Part shown: positions 45,397 to 55,174 of the stretch, piece by piece
Numbering within the stretch: position 1 is the stretch's first letter
Layout: each line of letters opens with the position of its first letter
From: an uncultured Holophagaceae bacterium
GTDB taxonomy: Bacteria > Acidobacteriota > Holophagae > Holophagales > Holophagaceae
Length of the DNA: 62,877 bases
Direction: 5' to 3'
Assembly (NCBI GenBank): GCA_903884655.1
Contig: CAISFO010000053.1
Coordinates: 1 to 62,877 of the forward strand
Translations under genes and position numbers: made by a program
Notes under the pieces: model-generated
The model's input: the letters and a program-made list of their open reading frames with translations, nothing else
Told to the model about the DNA's origin: nothing
The model's database searches: none

Positions 45397-46262
45397 GCCC
45401 GCTCCCGTACCGCCAGCACGGCAATCCACTCGCCCTCTGTCAGCACCCTTTCGGGCCTGAAGCCCTGGGAGGCAAGGCTCACCAGCGCTTCGTCCGCACG
45501 TTCCGCCAGGATGCCGCTGGCCACCAGCCACCCGCCGGTAGTGGCCACTTGGGCCATGCGGGGCAGCAGTTCCTGGATGGTCTCCAAAAGGATGTTGGCC
45601 AGCAGGCCCGTATAGGGGCCTTCGATCTGTGGGTGGTCCAGGGTGCCCACGAAGCTTTCGTAGGGTTTGACCCCTTTCAGCAGATGGGCGTTCAGCTCCA
45701 CGAGTTCCGCCATGGCCGGACCGCAATCCGGATCAATGTCGAAGGCTGTCAGGTTGGTACCCCCGAGCAGAAAGGCCGCCAAAGACAGGATTCCGGTGCC
45801 GGCACCAATATCGAGGATGGGGCCTTGGAGACGCCCCGCCAAGGCAAGTGATTCAAGCAATTCCATGCACAGCCTGGTGGTCTCGTGCCCTCCCGTGCCA
45901 AAAGCGAGTCCAGGGTTCACGACCAAATCGATTCGATCCTCCGGGCCGGGCACCTCGTCCCAGAGGGGGCGCACATGGAACCGAGTGCCCACTTCGAACG
46001 AACCGAAGCCCTCCCGGCTCTTGGCGAGCCAGTCCTCGTCACCGAAGGTTTCGGCCTCCAGGAGCCTCACGCCGGGAAAGGCCAGCAGGGCCGAGGCCTC
46101 CGGAGGTGCCTGGTCCGGTGGGAAGTAGGCATAGCAGGCCCTGGGTGGATCCGCTTCCCGGTAGAAGGCCGAAGAACCTCGCGCCTCCAGCCAGGAACAG
46201 AGGTCCTCTTCCGAAGGGTCTGGAACCTCCAGCTTCCATCTCAGGTGGGTCACGTTCGCCAT
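45393..46262 (-). CDS. prmA: Ribosomal protein L11 methyltransferase
   Basis: The 289-residue enzyme methylates ribosomal protein L11. The SAM-binding motif is DIGAGTGILSLAA, preceded by the family signature NPGLAFGTGGHETTRLCM and followed by LLANILLETI (a variant of the NxLxxP-type motif IV). The N-terminal 120 residues are the substrate-recognition domain, though divergent. It is upstream of murI on the same strand and separated from the sigma-54 activator by 145 bases containing a strong hairpin. Confidence 0.92.
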   Translation of the reverse strand: MANVTHLRWKLEVPDPSEEDLCSWLEARGSSAFYREADPPRACYAYFPPDQAPPEASALLAFPGVRLLEAETFGDEDWLAKSREGFGSFEVGTRFHVRPLWDEVPGPEDRIDLVVNPGLAFGTGGHETTRLCMELLESLALAGRLQGPILDIGAGTGILSLAAFLLGGTNLTAFDIDPDCGPAMAELVELNAHLLKGVKPYESFVGTLDHPQIEGPYTGLLANILLETIQELLPRMAQVATTGGWLVASGILAERADEALVSLASQGFRPERVLTEGEWIAVLAVRERA

Positions 46263-46365
46263 AGGCCAAGGTTAGCATTCCGGGAACCATCCTTCCCCAG
46301 ACTGCATTCATAGGGTGCGGCGGACCAGTGGGCCGCGGTGAGTCAAGCGTTTGGGGGGGTAATGG

Positions 46366-46391
46366 CACGGGGGGACTGATGTCCCCCCGTG
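46366..46391. terminator. Strong hairpin between prmA and the sigma-54 activator gene
   Basis: CACGGGGGGAC / GTCCCCCCGTG forms an 11-bp perfect stem with the loop TGAT. The T-rich flank (TTGTTGTTG) lies on the plus-strand side. On the minus strand the hairpin comes just after the sigma-54 activator stop, but is followed by CCATTACC rather than a run of T. It may end the activator transcript before prmA, or be a plain structural element. Confidence 0.5.
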
Positions 46392-46407
46392 TTGTTGTTG
46401 AGGCCAG

Positions 46408-47841
<1,434 letters not shown>

Positions 47842-47960
47842 AAGCTCCTTGGTTGGAATTAGCCTAGATGGAAGGGGCTAAGGGTCAAGTCAAAAAAATG
47901 ACGGCGAACCGTCGGCCTTGCCTCCCGGCCTACGATAGAAGGAACACCCCGGAGACCCCC

Positions 47961-48509
47961 ATGACACTCATGGAATCCACCATGGTCCCGCTTGGCACCG
48001 CCTGTCCCGACTTCACACTGCCAGGGGTGGATGGTCGGCTCTGGTCACTGCATGACTTCCATACTCCAGCCCTGCTGGTGGTGGTCATGTGCAACCACTG
48101 TCCCTATGTCCAGGCCATCCAGCACCGTCTCACCACGCTGGCTAAAGCCTATGCAGGGCGGTGCGCCGTGGTGGGCATCAATTCGAATGATGCCGTAACC
48201 TACCCCGATGACAGCTTCGAGGCCATGCGGACCCAGGCCAAGGCCAAGGGCTTTTCCTTCCCCTACTTGTGGGATGAGGAGCAGACGGTTGCGAGGGCCC
48301 TGGGCGCCGTGTGCACCCCGGATTTCTTTCTCTATGACTCCCATCGCCGCCTGGCCTATCGGGGTCGCCTGGATGACAACTGGAAGGATGCCACTCGCGT
48401 CACCCGCCAGGAATTGAGGGAGGCCCTTGAGCGTGTGTTGTCCGGTGAGACTCCCCTTGAGGTTCAGCATCCCAGCATGGGCTGCAGCATCAAGTGGCGG
48501 CACCAGTAG
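47961..48509 (+). CDS. Thioredoxin-fold redoxin (PRX_like1 group)
   Basis: The ATG at 47961 follows GGAG by about seven bases and gives 182 residues. AhpC/TSA-like features are present: CPDFTLPGVDG, then VVVMCNHCPYVQA containing CxxC (Cys-Asn-His-Cys), VGINSNDAVTYPDDSFEAM, and a C-terminal SMGCSIKWR with a further cysteine. This matches the redoxin group in which NHCPYV replaces the usual active site. It is probably a cytoplasmic thiol peroxidase or reductase. The longer frame begins inside the neighbouring region and is unsupported. Confidence 0.85.
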   Translation: MTLMESTMVPLGTACPDFTLPGVDGRLWSLHDFHTPALLVVVMCNHCPYVQAIQHRLTTLAKAYAGRCAVVGINSNDAVTYPDDSFEAMRTQAKAKGFSFPYLWDEEQTVARALGAVCTPDFFLYDSHRRLAYRGRLDDNWKDATRVTRQELREALERVLSGETPLEVQHPSMGCSIKWRHQ

Positions 48510-48719
48510 GGGGTCGCGGTCAGCTTTCCTGTTCGCACTGTACTGGTGGCCCAGGCGCCTGCCGGGCTGAGATTGGGGGATGGACGACGGCTGGCGCCAT
48601 GCAGCCAGGGTCCGCGTGCGGGACCTGGAAGCCGCTACCGAGACCCTCCTGAACCGCAACCCCGAATCTGCGGAACCGGCCGCTTCGACGGGTATGATCG
48701 AAGATCCGCCGGAGCCTCG

Positions 48720-49361
48720 ATGCGCCTCGCCTTCCTCCCGTTCTGCCTCGCGGCGCTGCCGCTCTGTGCCCAGTGGGACCTGCGCCTGGAGGTGCCCCGC
48801 CCCACCGGCCAGAACTTGCCACAGACCTTGATCAGTGGAACCGGCAAGTTGGTGGCGGGGGACCTGAGTACGGGAGGCGGGTTCATCGCCTCGGCCAACC
48901 GAAGGTTCTTCGAGTTCGGCCCCCTCCTCCGGCTGGAGGGGGGCCTGGAATACTCCCAGTTCAACGCGGACGGGACCCTGACCAACGGGACGGTCCTCCA
49001 GGACACCCGGCTCAAGCAGCAAGGAGTGGGCGCCAGCCTGAATGCCCAACTCTGGGTGCCCTTCACGGGTCTGGCGGGGGAATTCGGCCTGATCCAGCGC
49101 TTGCAGCACTACACCTATGACACCGCCGGGGCCTCCACGTCGAAGAACCTCAGCCGCACCTGGCTGCGAGTGGGCACCCGTTGGCGCATCCCCTTCGTGC
49201 TGGTGCATCCCTATGTGGTCGCCAGCTACCAGCAGCCCGTCACCAAGGACAACCCCGTGAAACTCAGCAGCGCCGCGAACCTGGCAGCCTACTTCACTGC
49301 CCAGGGCAGCGGGCAGGAGTTCCAGCGGCTGTGGACCTTCGGTGTCGGTGTGGCCTTCTGA
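48720..49361 (+). CDS. Outer-membrane beta-barrel protein
   Basis: The ATG at 48720 starts a signal peptide (MRLAFLPFCLAALPLCAQ) and a 213-residue product with many amphipathic strands (FIASANRRFFEFGPLLRLEGGLEYSQF split by turns, TWLRVGTRWRIPFV). It ends in VGVAF with a terminal Phe, the usual barrel-insertion signal. The longer frame to 48546 has no ribosome-binding site. The 210 bases upstream hold an open frame but nothing I recognise. The stop overlaps the next start (TGATG), so the phosphatase is coupled. Confidence 0.78.
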   Translation: MRLAFLPFCLAALPLCAQWDLRLEVPRPTGQNLPQTLISGTGKLVAGDLSTGGGFIASANRRFFEFGPLLRLEGGLEYSQFNADGTLTNGTVLQDTRLKQQGVGASLNAQLWVPFTGLAGEFGLIQRLQHYTYDTAGASTSKNLSRTWLRVGTRWRIPFVLVHPYVVASYQQPVTKDNPVKLSSAANLAAYFTAQGSGQEFQRLWTFGVGVAF

Positions 49362-51007
49362 TGCGGACCCCAGCCCTCGCCGCCTCCCTGATTGCTACGG
49401 CCCTGTGGTTTTCGACGGCCGCGGCTTCCTCCCCCATGGTTCGACCCAAGCTCCTGGTCGTGATCTCGGTGGACCAGCTCTCGGCCGAGCTGATGCAGAC
49501 CTACGGACCCGAACTGAAGGACGGACTTGCCCAGTTGCGGCAGGAAGGCGTCTGCTTCACCGAGGCCTACCATGACCACGGTTTCACGGAAACGGGCCCG
49601 GGCCATTCAGTGATTCTTTCGGGCCGCTTCCCCGCGAATACCGGCATCGTGGAAAACCGCTGGTTGGATCGGCGCAGCGGCCGACCGGTCTACTGCGTCG
49701 AGGACTCGACCGCGAAGTCCCTGCAGGCCCCCGGTCAGGTCAGTTCCTCCAACCGCTGGTTCCTTGGCGACGGTTTCGGAGATTGGCTTCAGGCCCAGGT
49801 GTCAGGCAGCCGGGTCTTCGCCCTTTCGGGAAAAGATCGCGCCGCCATCCTTATGGCCGGCCGCAAGCCAACCGGGGCGTATTGGTTCGCCGGTCCTGCG
49901 GGCTTCACGAGTTCCACGGCCTATGGGGATCGGCTACCCGAATGGCTGATCCGCTACGACCGCGATCTTGCGGATCGCTTCATCACCAACAGCTGGCACT
50001 GGACCAGGGACCCGGCTACCCCCGAAGGCAGGATCAGCCAATGGACTTTTGGGAGCCAGATTCTGCGCAACGGCGGCCTTCCCCGCCTCATCCAGGGCGC
50101 CGGGATGCCACTGGACAAGAGCTTCGATCGTCGCTTCCGCAAGTCTCCTTTTCTCGATGAGGTGACTCTGGAAGCCGCAGAGGCCCTGATCGACGGCGAG
50201 AAGCTCGGACACGGGCCCGCCACGGACCTGCTGGCCATCAGCTTTTCCGCCACGGACTACATCGGACACGGCTACGGAACCCTCGGCACCGAGATGCGAG
50301 ACCAGATGCATCGCCTGGATAAGGCCCTCGGGAAGCTGCTGGCGGTTCTCCGTAAATACCACCCCGGGGCCTGGGTCATCCTAACGGCGGACCATGGGGG
50401 CCTCGATGTGCCTGAGGCCCTTGGGGAACAAGGTTTCCCCGCACAGCGCCTGCTGAGTGAACCCTTCATGACAGCCCTGCAGACGGACCTCCGAAAGGCC
50501 CTCAAGGTAGACTGCAACCTCTGGCTGCCTGCCTCCGAGCCCACCGTCCTCTACCTTGACGAGGCGGCGGTCCAGGCGGCGAGCCTGGACCGCAACGAAG
50601 TCCTGCGCCGGACCCAGGCCTGGCTTCGAAGCCGCCCCGAGGTAGCCGATGCCTTCACCGCCGAGGAATTGAAGGGCACCGATCCCGCGACCACGGGCAG
50701 TCCGAGGGACAGCAGCCTACGGGTGCTGTTGCGCCGCAGCTTCCACCCGGAGCGCAGCGGCGACATCCTGGTGGCCGTGAAACCACTCGTGGTCGTTGGG
50801 AACCCCTCCACCGATTCCGCCACGGGTCATGGCACTCCGAATGCCTATGACCGCCGGGTTCCCCTCATCTTCTGGGGCCCATGGATAGGCGGTTCCCGCC
50901 GCGAACCGGTCCGGATCGTGGACCTGGCACCCACCCTGGCCCGGGAACTCGGCATCCAGCCAGGACCTGTCGACGGGAAGGTCCTGGACCTTGGGGCGCG
51001 GAAATAG
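49361..51007 (+). CDS. PafA-type alkaline phosphatase
   Basis: The 548-residue secreted enzyme (signal peptide ending near TAAAS) belongs to the alkaline phosphatase superfamily with a threonine nucleophile. ISVDQLSAEL supplies a metal-binding Asp38, ETGPGHSVILSG the nucleophile T78, and SATDYIGHGYG, LTADHGG and GHGTPNAYDRRVPLIFWG the remaining ligands. This is the PafA/ALP2-like set, which hydrolyses phosphomonoesters in the periplasm and is often phosphate-independent. It follows the barrel protein with overlapping stop and start, and the sirtuin follows after eight bases. Confidence 0.9.
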   Translation: MRTPALAASLIATALWFSTAAASSPMVRPKLLVVISVDQLSAELMQTYGPELKDGLAQLRQEGVCFTEAYHDHGFTETGPGHSVILSGRFPANTGIVENRWLDRRSGRPVYCVEDSTAKSLQAPGQVSSSNRWFLGDGFGDWLQAQVSGSRVFALSGKDRAAILMAGRKPTGAYWFAGPAGFTSSTAYGDRLPEWLIRYDRDLADRFITNSWHWTRDPATPEGRISQWTFGSQILRNGGLPRLIQGAGMPLDKSFDRRFRKSPFLDEVTLEAAEALIDGEKLGHGPATDLLAISFSATDYIGHGYGTLGTEMRDQMHRLDKALGKLLAVLRKYHPGAWVILTADHGGLDVPEALGEQGFPAQRLLSEPFMTALQTDLRKALKVDCNLWLPASEPTVLYLDEAAVQAASLDRNEVLRRTQAWLRSRPEVADAFTAEELKGTDPATTGSPRDSSLRVLLRRSFHPERSGDILVAVKPLVVVGNPSTDSATGHGTPNAYDRRVPLIFWGPWIGGSRREPVRIVDLAPTLARELGIQPGPVDGKVLDLGARK

Positions 51008-51015
51008 GTGACGGA

Positions 51016-51729
51016 GTGAGGCTCTCCCCGGCCGCCCGGATCGTGATCCTCACAGGTGCGGGGATTTCTGCGGAAAGCGGCCTGCGCACCTTCCGCGCGG
51101 CCGATGGTCTCTGGGAGAACTACCGGGTCCAAGATGTGGCCACACCCGAAGCCTTTCGCCGGGATCCCGCCCTGGTCCACCGCTTCTACAACGAGCGGCG
51201 GCGAAGCCTGGCCACCGTGCAACCCAATGCCGCCCACCGGGCGCTGGTCCGGCTGGAGCGGGCCTGGGCCGGTGACATCCTCCTGGTGACCCAGAATGTG
51301 GACGACCTCCATGACCGGGCAGGCTCGAAGCGCCTGCTTCACATGCATGGGGAGCTCCTGAAGGGACGCTGCCTCGGTTGTCAGGCCATCCACTCCTGGT
51401 CCAAAGACATGGGCCAGGACAGTCGCTGTCCCGCCTGTGGAAGGGGCCCGGTCCGTCCTCACATCGTGTGGTTCGGAGAGATGCCCCTGGCGATGGACCA
51501 GATCTTTGAGGCTCTGGAACGCTGCGACCTGTTCCTGGCCATCGGCACCAGCGGCCATGTGCACCCAGCCGCGGGGTTCGTGGAAGCAGTAGGTCCCGGA
51601 ACCCGTACGGTGGAGCTCAACCTCCAGCCCAGCCTGGTGGCCAGCGCCTTCCGGGAGGTCCGTCAGGGGAAGGCTAAGGATCTGGTGCCCGCCTTCGTGG
51701 AAGAATTACTGGAGGATGCCAGTCACTGA
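51016..51729 (+). CDS. NAD-dependent protein deacylase (class III sirtuin, CobB-like)
   Basis: I choose the GTG at 51016; the longer frame overlaps the phosphatase. The 237-residue protein has TGAGISAESGLRTF, TQNVDDLHDRAG and the catalytic HMHGEL (H111). Zinc is bound by C119, C122, C138 and C141. Y58 and R61 in HRFYNERR are the class III acyl-pocket residues, predicting desuccinylase or demalonylase activity besides deacetylation. It lies between the phosphatase and a convergent zinc-ribbon gene. Confidence 0.92.
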   Translation: MRLSPAARIVILTGAGISAESGLRTFRAADGLWENYRVQDVATPEAFRRDPALVHRFYNERRRSLATVQPNAAHRALVRLERAWAGDILLVTQNVDDLHDRAGSKRLLHMHGELLKGRCLGCQAIHSWSKDMGQDSRCPACGRGPVRPHIVWFGEMPLAMDQIFEALERCDLFLAIGTSGHVHPAAGFVEAVGPGTRTVELNLQPSLVASAFREVRQGKAKDLVPAFVEELLEDASH

Positions 51730-51929
51730 GCGTCCTCCTCCGGCCGCTGCTTTGCGGCAGCATCGTGCAGGACCTGCCAGAGTGCCACCCCGTCGTTGAC
51801 ATCCACGACATGTCCGCAGGACCGGCAGGTGTACTCCCGCCAGACTTCGCCGGTGAAGGTGTTCTTGTCGGTTTGGTGCAGCTCGCCGCCGCAGGCTGGA
51901 CATGAGCCTTCGTTCCGGGCTTGAGTCAT
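51723..51929 (-). CDS. Small zinc-ribbon protein
   Basis: The ATG at 51929 gives 68 residues with CPAC and CRSC separated by 25 residues, a rubredoxin-like zinc knuckle. The C-terminal tail is a short helix ending in PEEDAQ. A GTG at 51950 would add seven residues. Small ribbons of this kind have no clear single function. It overlaps the sirtuin end by seven bases and lies just downstream of the AmgK-like kinase on the same strand. Confidence 0.7.
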   Translation of the reverse strand: MTQARNEGSCPACGGELHQTDKNTFTGEVWREYTCRSCGHVVDVNDGVALWQVLHDAAAKQRPEEDAQ

Positions 51930-51937
51930 GCGCGAGC

Positions 51938-52921
51938 CTATCCCTTCCACAGCCGATCTTCCGCCAGCCGCAGCATGTGCTCGCAGGCGAGGACGCCATC
52001 CTGGTGGTTCATCCGCTGGAAGTGCCCCCGGAGGTGCCGCAGGGTACGGGGCACTGCAGATGCGAAGTGGGCCTTCCGGTGGTGCACCAGCTGGTGGCCG
52101 AAGGTGCCCAGGGCTTTGAGATTCCTCTGCAGGGCGCTGAGGTTCAATTCCTCTACGAGGGCCTCGTGGTTCCAGCCAAGTTCATGCTGAAGCGGGTTCA
52201 TGAGGGCTTTGCCGGCCTCCCTGGACCAGTCCCAGTAGGCGTCATAAAGCAGGCTGGCCAAGTCGTAGGTGGCCGCACCACGGCGGGCGTCCTGGAAGTC
52301 GATGGCCACCAGGTGGTCGCCGTGAACCATGAGGTTGCGCACGTGAAAGTCCCGATGGACGAAGAAGTGGGCCCGTGTCTCCAGGCTGGCGTGCACGTCT
52401 TCCATCATCCGGTCCAACCAGCGGGGCGGATCCTTCTGGAGGAAGTCCTGAAAGAAGTTCTGGCGGCAGTAGTCCCATTCGAATTCGAACTTGGCCTGGT
52501 CGAAAGCCCGGCTCATGAAGAACGTGTGTCCCGGCGCACCCAGGGTGAGCGGCCCGGCGAGGGTAGCCAGGAGCCAGGCGGCCCGCTCGGCCCACATCAA
52601 CTCTTCCTCTGGATGCTCCATGAGACGCCGTTCCAGGGTGGTGTCGCCCAGGTCCTCCACCAGCAGGCAGCGATCGCTGTCATCGCTTTGGATGATGGTG
52701 GGCACGCGCAGCAGGGGATCCAGATAGGCCTGGAGTGCGCGGAATTCGAAGTAGCTGTCGTCGGTCTTCTCCGGCGTGTCCAGTGGATGCAGCACCACCA
52801 GGGCCGTTCCCACTTGCGGATGGGACACCCGGTAATACTCGCGGGTGCCGGCATCCCCAGCCAACCGGTGGGGATCCGAAAGGTTCCAGCGTTCCAGGGA
52901 ACGTTCCAGGCGGGGGTCCAT
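51938..52921 (-). CDS. Aminoglycoside-phosphotransferase-fold sugar kinase, AmgK-like
   Basis: The 327-residue protein has the APH kinase fold. FFVHRDFHVRNLMV is the catalytic loop and VAIDFQDARRGAATYDLASLL the metal-binding motif, with GDAGTREYYRV at the nucleotide-binding start. AmgK phosphorylates N-acetylmuramate at C1 for cell-wall recycling, and here a MurU-like nucleotidyltransferase gene lies 96 bases upstream on the same strand. That pairing makes AmgK the best assignment; sequence alone would leave the substrate open. murI in the same window adds a peptidoglycan context. Confidence 0.78.
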   Translation of the reverse strand: MDPRLERSLERWNLSDPHRLAGDAGTREYYRVSHPQVGTALVVLHPLDTPEKTDDSYFEFRALQAYLDPLLRVPTIIQSDDSDRCLLVEDLGDTTLERRLMEHPEEELMWAERAAWLLATLAGPLTLGAPGHTFFMSRAFDQAKFEFEWDYCRQNFFQDFLQKDPPRWLDRMMEDVHASLETRAHFFVHRDFHVRNLMVHGDHLVAIDFQDARRGAATYDLASLLYDAYWDWSREAGKALMNPLQHELGWNHEALVEELNLSALQRNLKALGTFGHQLVHHRKAHFASAVPRTLRHLRGHFQRMNHQDGVLACEHMLRLAEDRLWKG

Positions 52922-53017
52922 GCCATCAGGTTAAGCCGTTCTGGCAAAACAGTCCCACCCTCCTTGTGTCAAAGCACGGCCTAGGTGGCCACGACCATTA
53001 CGCCAGGTTGGATCTGG

Positions 53018-53863
53018 CTAATCCATTGCGCCCAGCAAGCTCAATCGAACCTGGTTGCCGCCTTCCTCGAACCAGAGGGAATCCGCATCAGTGCTTCCTG
53101 GGGGCGGCGCGGCCCCCGGGCCCAGCACGCAGCGGGTCAACCGGCCCCCGGGCTGGGCGGCAGGATGGACATAACAGCCTGGTACCCGGCCCTCATGCAG
53201 CGGTGCCAGGTCAGCGGCGGCATCGATGAGCGCGTCCGGTGTGCCCACCTCCCGCCAGGGAAAGGGCTCCACCACCACTCCCAAATGGAACCGTAAAGAG
53301 GGGCGCAGGTCATTCACTTCGCTGGGTCCTTCCGGTAGCAGGGCCAGGGCCTCCGGCGACCAGGCGGCGGCACCGGTGAAATGGAAGGGACCCCTTGGAC
53401 CCACCACATCCTTGGGCAGCACGCGGTCTCCTTCATCCAGCCAGACAGGATTCCAGGCTCCTCCGGGATGGGGTATGAGTAGCCAACTCAGGGTGGCCTG
53501 CCGCTCCCGATGGGCCGCCCTCAGACGGTCGAAGGGCACGGCCTCGGCCCAGACATCGGCATTCCAGGTGAGCAGTTCGGAGAGCATCCGGCCCCGGGCA
53601 TGGAGCAATCCCCCGGCACTTCCCAGCAAGCGGGGCTCCTCAAACACCTCCAGTCCCAGGGCCGCCTCCCTGATCCGCTCTGGCAACAAGTGGGCGTTGC
53701 AGCCCAGGGCGCCGACCCCATGGGCCCGCAGCGCCTTCGCCCCCCATTCCAGGAGGGGACGCCCCCGGAGGGTCCAGGCGGGCTTGGGCAGGCACCGACT
53801 CAGGGCGCCCATGCGCAGGCCCAGACCGGCGGCCAGAAGAAATCCTTCAAGCGGTTCAGCCAT
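53018..53863 (-). CDS. MurU-like sugar-1-phosphate nucleotidyltransferase
   Basis: The 281-residue protein has the nucleotidyltransferase signature in LLAAGLGLRMGALSRCLPKPAW, the product-forming NADVW segment and the late WREVGTPDALIDAA motif. MurU makes UDP-N-acetylmuramate from MurNAc-1-phosphate and UTP, completing the AmgK route. The ATG at 53863 overlaps the preceding CNNM gene by eight bases; the longer frame is not needed. A plain GlmU/RfbA-type activity cannot be ruled out by eye. Confidence 0.78.
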   Translation of the reverse strand: MAEPLEGFLLAAGLGLRMGALSRCLPKPAWTLRGRPLLEWGAKALRAHGVGALGCNAHLLPERIREAALGLEVFEEPRLLGSAGGLLHARGRMLSELLTWNADVWAEAVPFDRLRAAHRERQATLSWLLIPHPGGAWNPVWLDEGDRVLPKDVVGPRGPFHFTGAAAWSPEALALLPEGPSEVNDLRPSLRFHLGVVVEPFPWREVGTPDALIDAAADLAPLHEGRVPGCYVHPAAQPGGRLTRCVLGPGAAPPPGSTDADSLWFEEGGNQVRLSLLGAMD

Positions 53864-55169
53864 GGTCCTCGTCCTGCGCAGGAGGCAGAGGCTTGAGCAG
53901 GAACTGTCCAGGGGCCAGGCCCCGCATGGACAGCACGCGGATGCGCCAGCCCTGGATCCGCAGCTCGTCTCCTGGGCGCAGCACCCGGCCCAGCTGCTCC
54001 TGGAAGTAGCCCCCAAGACTGACGGAGCCGGCCTCGGCCTCCAGGTTCAAAGCCAGGTGATCCTGCAACTGCTCGAGCATGACGTTCCCCTGGGCCAGCC
54101 AGGCGCCTCCCCGAGTGCGGCGAAGCTGGATGGCCTCCCGGTCGAACTCGTCCTGGATCTCGCCCACCAGTTCCTCCAGCACATCCTCAAGGGTGACCAG
54201 GCCGTCCACACCGCCATGCTCGTTCACCACGAGCGCGAGGTGCTGTTTGCGCTGCTGGAATTCGAGCAACAATCCCTGGATGGGCTTCATTTCGGGCACG
54301 AAGAAGGCAGGCCGGGCCAGTCCGCGCAGATCTACGTCATCCTCGCGGTCGTGCATGGCCCAGAGCAGTTCCTTCAGGTGGATCACCCCCACCACCCGGT
54401 CCAGGTCACCCTCCACCAGAGGGATGCGGGTGTGGGGCGTGGTGCGGGCCAGGGCCAGGTTGGCCGCCAGACTGCGAGTCAGGTCAAAGCAGACCACCTG
54501 GGCCCGGGGCACAGCGATCTCCTTGACCATGCGGCGGCTGAAATCGAAGAGGTTCTCGATGAGCTCCTTCCGGTCCAGCTCCAGGTGCCCTTCCGCCTGG
54601 CTGCGTTCCAGCATCCGCCGGAACTCCGCCTCCGAGGGCAACAGGTCTTCCGCGTCGGCCTCCGGGGACACCCCGAATAGGCTCAGCACGAGGTGGCTCA
54701 GCTTGGTGAGGCACCAGGTGAGGGGCCGTACCAGGCGTGACCAGGCGAGCAGAGGCACCGCGGTCCGCAGGGCCCACGGCAGCGCGGCGCGAATGGCCAG
54801 ACTGCGGGGCACCAGTTCAGCCAGGACCACATGAAGGGTGGTCATCAGCAGGAGTGCCAGGGCGGTGCTGAGGGGCACCACCATGCCTGGCCACGGCAGG
54901 TGGCCGAAGAAGGTTCGGAACACGTGGCTGAACAGCCCCTCCCCAACGGCGCCCAGGGCCAGGGCACAGAGCACGATCCCCGCCTGGATGGCCGACAGAT
55001 GGTGAGAGAGCCCGCGATGGACCTCCATGGCTCGGCGGGCCCGGGGATCCGTCTCCACCAGCGCCTCCAGCTGGGTTTCCCGGACCCGCACCGCTGCGAA
55101 CTCAGCCATGACAAAGGAGGCGCTGAGGAAGATGAGGGCGGCACAGATCAGAGCCGCGGCGAGGGTCAC
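53856..55169 (-). CDS. CNNM/CorC-type membrane transporter or hemolysin-like protein
   Basis: The 437-residue protein has an N-terminal DUF21 domain with four membrane helices. Two CBS domains follow (one starting FSRRMVKEIAVPRAQVV, the second ending VNEHGGVDGLVTLEDVLEELVGEI), then a CorC_HlyC domain at the end (GGAWLAQGNVMLEQL). CNNM-type proteins move Mg2+ or Co2+; the EHGGVDGLVT segment is typical. Length is normal. It is 5 bases downstream of the FrzS-like gene on the same strand and overlaps the murU-like gene. Confidence 0.9.
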   Translation of the reverse strand: MTLAAALICAALIFLSASFVMAEFAAVRVRETQLEALVETDPRARRAMEVHRGLSHHLSAIQAGIVLCALALGAVGEGLFSHVFRTFFGHLPWPGMVVPLSTALALLLMTTLHVVLAELVPRSLAIRAALPWALRTAVPLLAWSRLVRPLTWCLTKLSHLVLSLFGVSPEADAEDLLPSEAEFRRMLERSQAEGHLELDRKELIENLFDFSRRMVKEIAVPRAQVVCFDLTRSLAANLALARTTPHTRIPLVEGDLDRVVGVIHLKELLWAMHDREDDVDLRGLARPAFFVPEMKPIQGLLLEFQQRKQHLALVVNEHGGVDGLVTLEDVLEELVGEIQDEFDREAIQLRRTRGGAWLAQGNVMLEQLQDHLALNLEAEAGSVSLGGYFQEQLGRVLRPGDELRIQGWRIRVLSMRGLAPGQFLLKPLPPAQDEDHG

Positions 55170-55174
55170 GGCAG

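Noticed and set aside
48510..48719. Open frame 48580-48831 before the barrel gene
   Set aside because: It would overlap the barrel start out of frame and has no supporting site; the signal peptide at 48720 is the better start.
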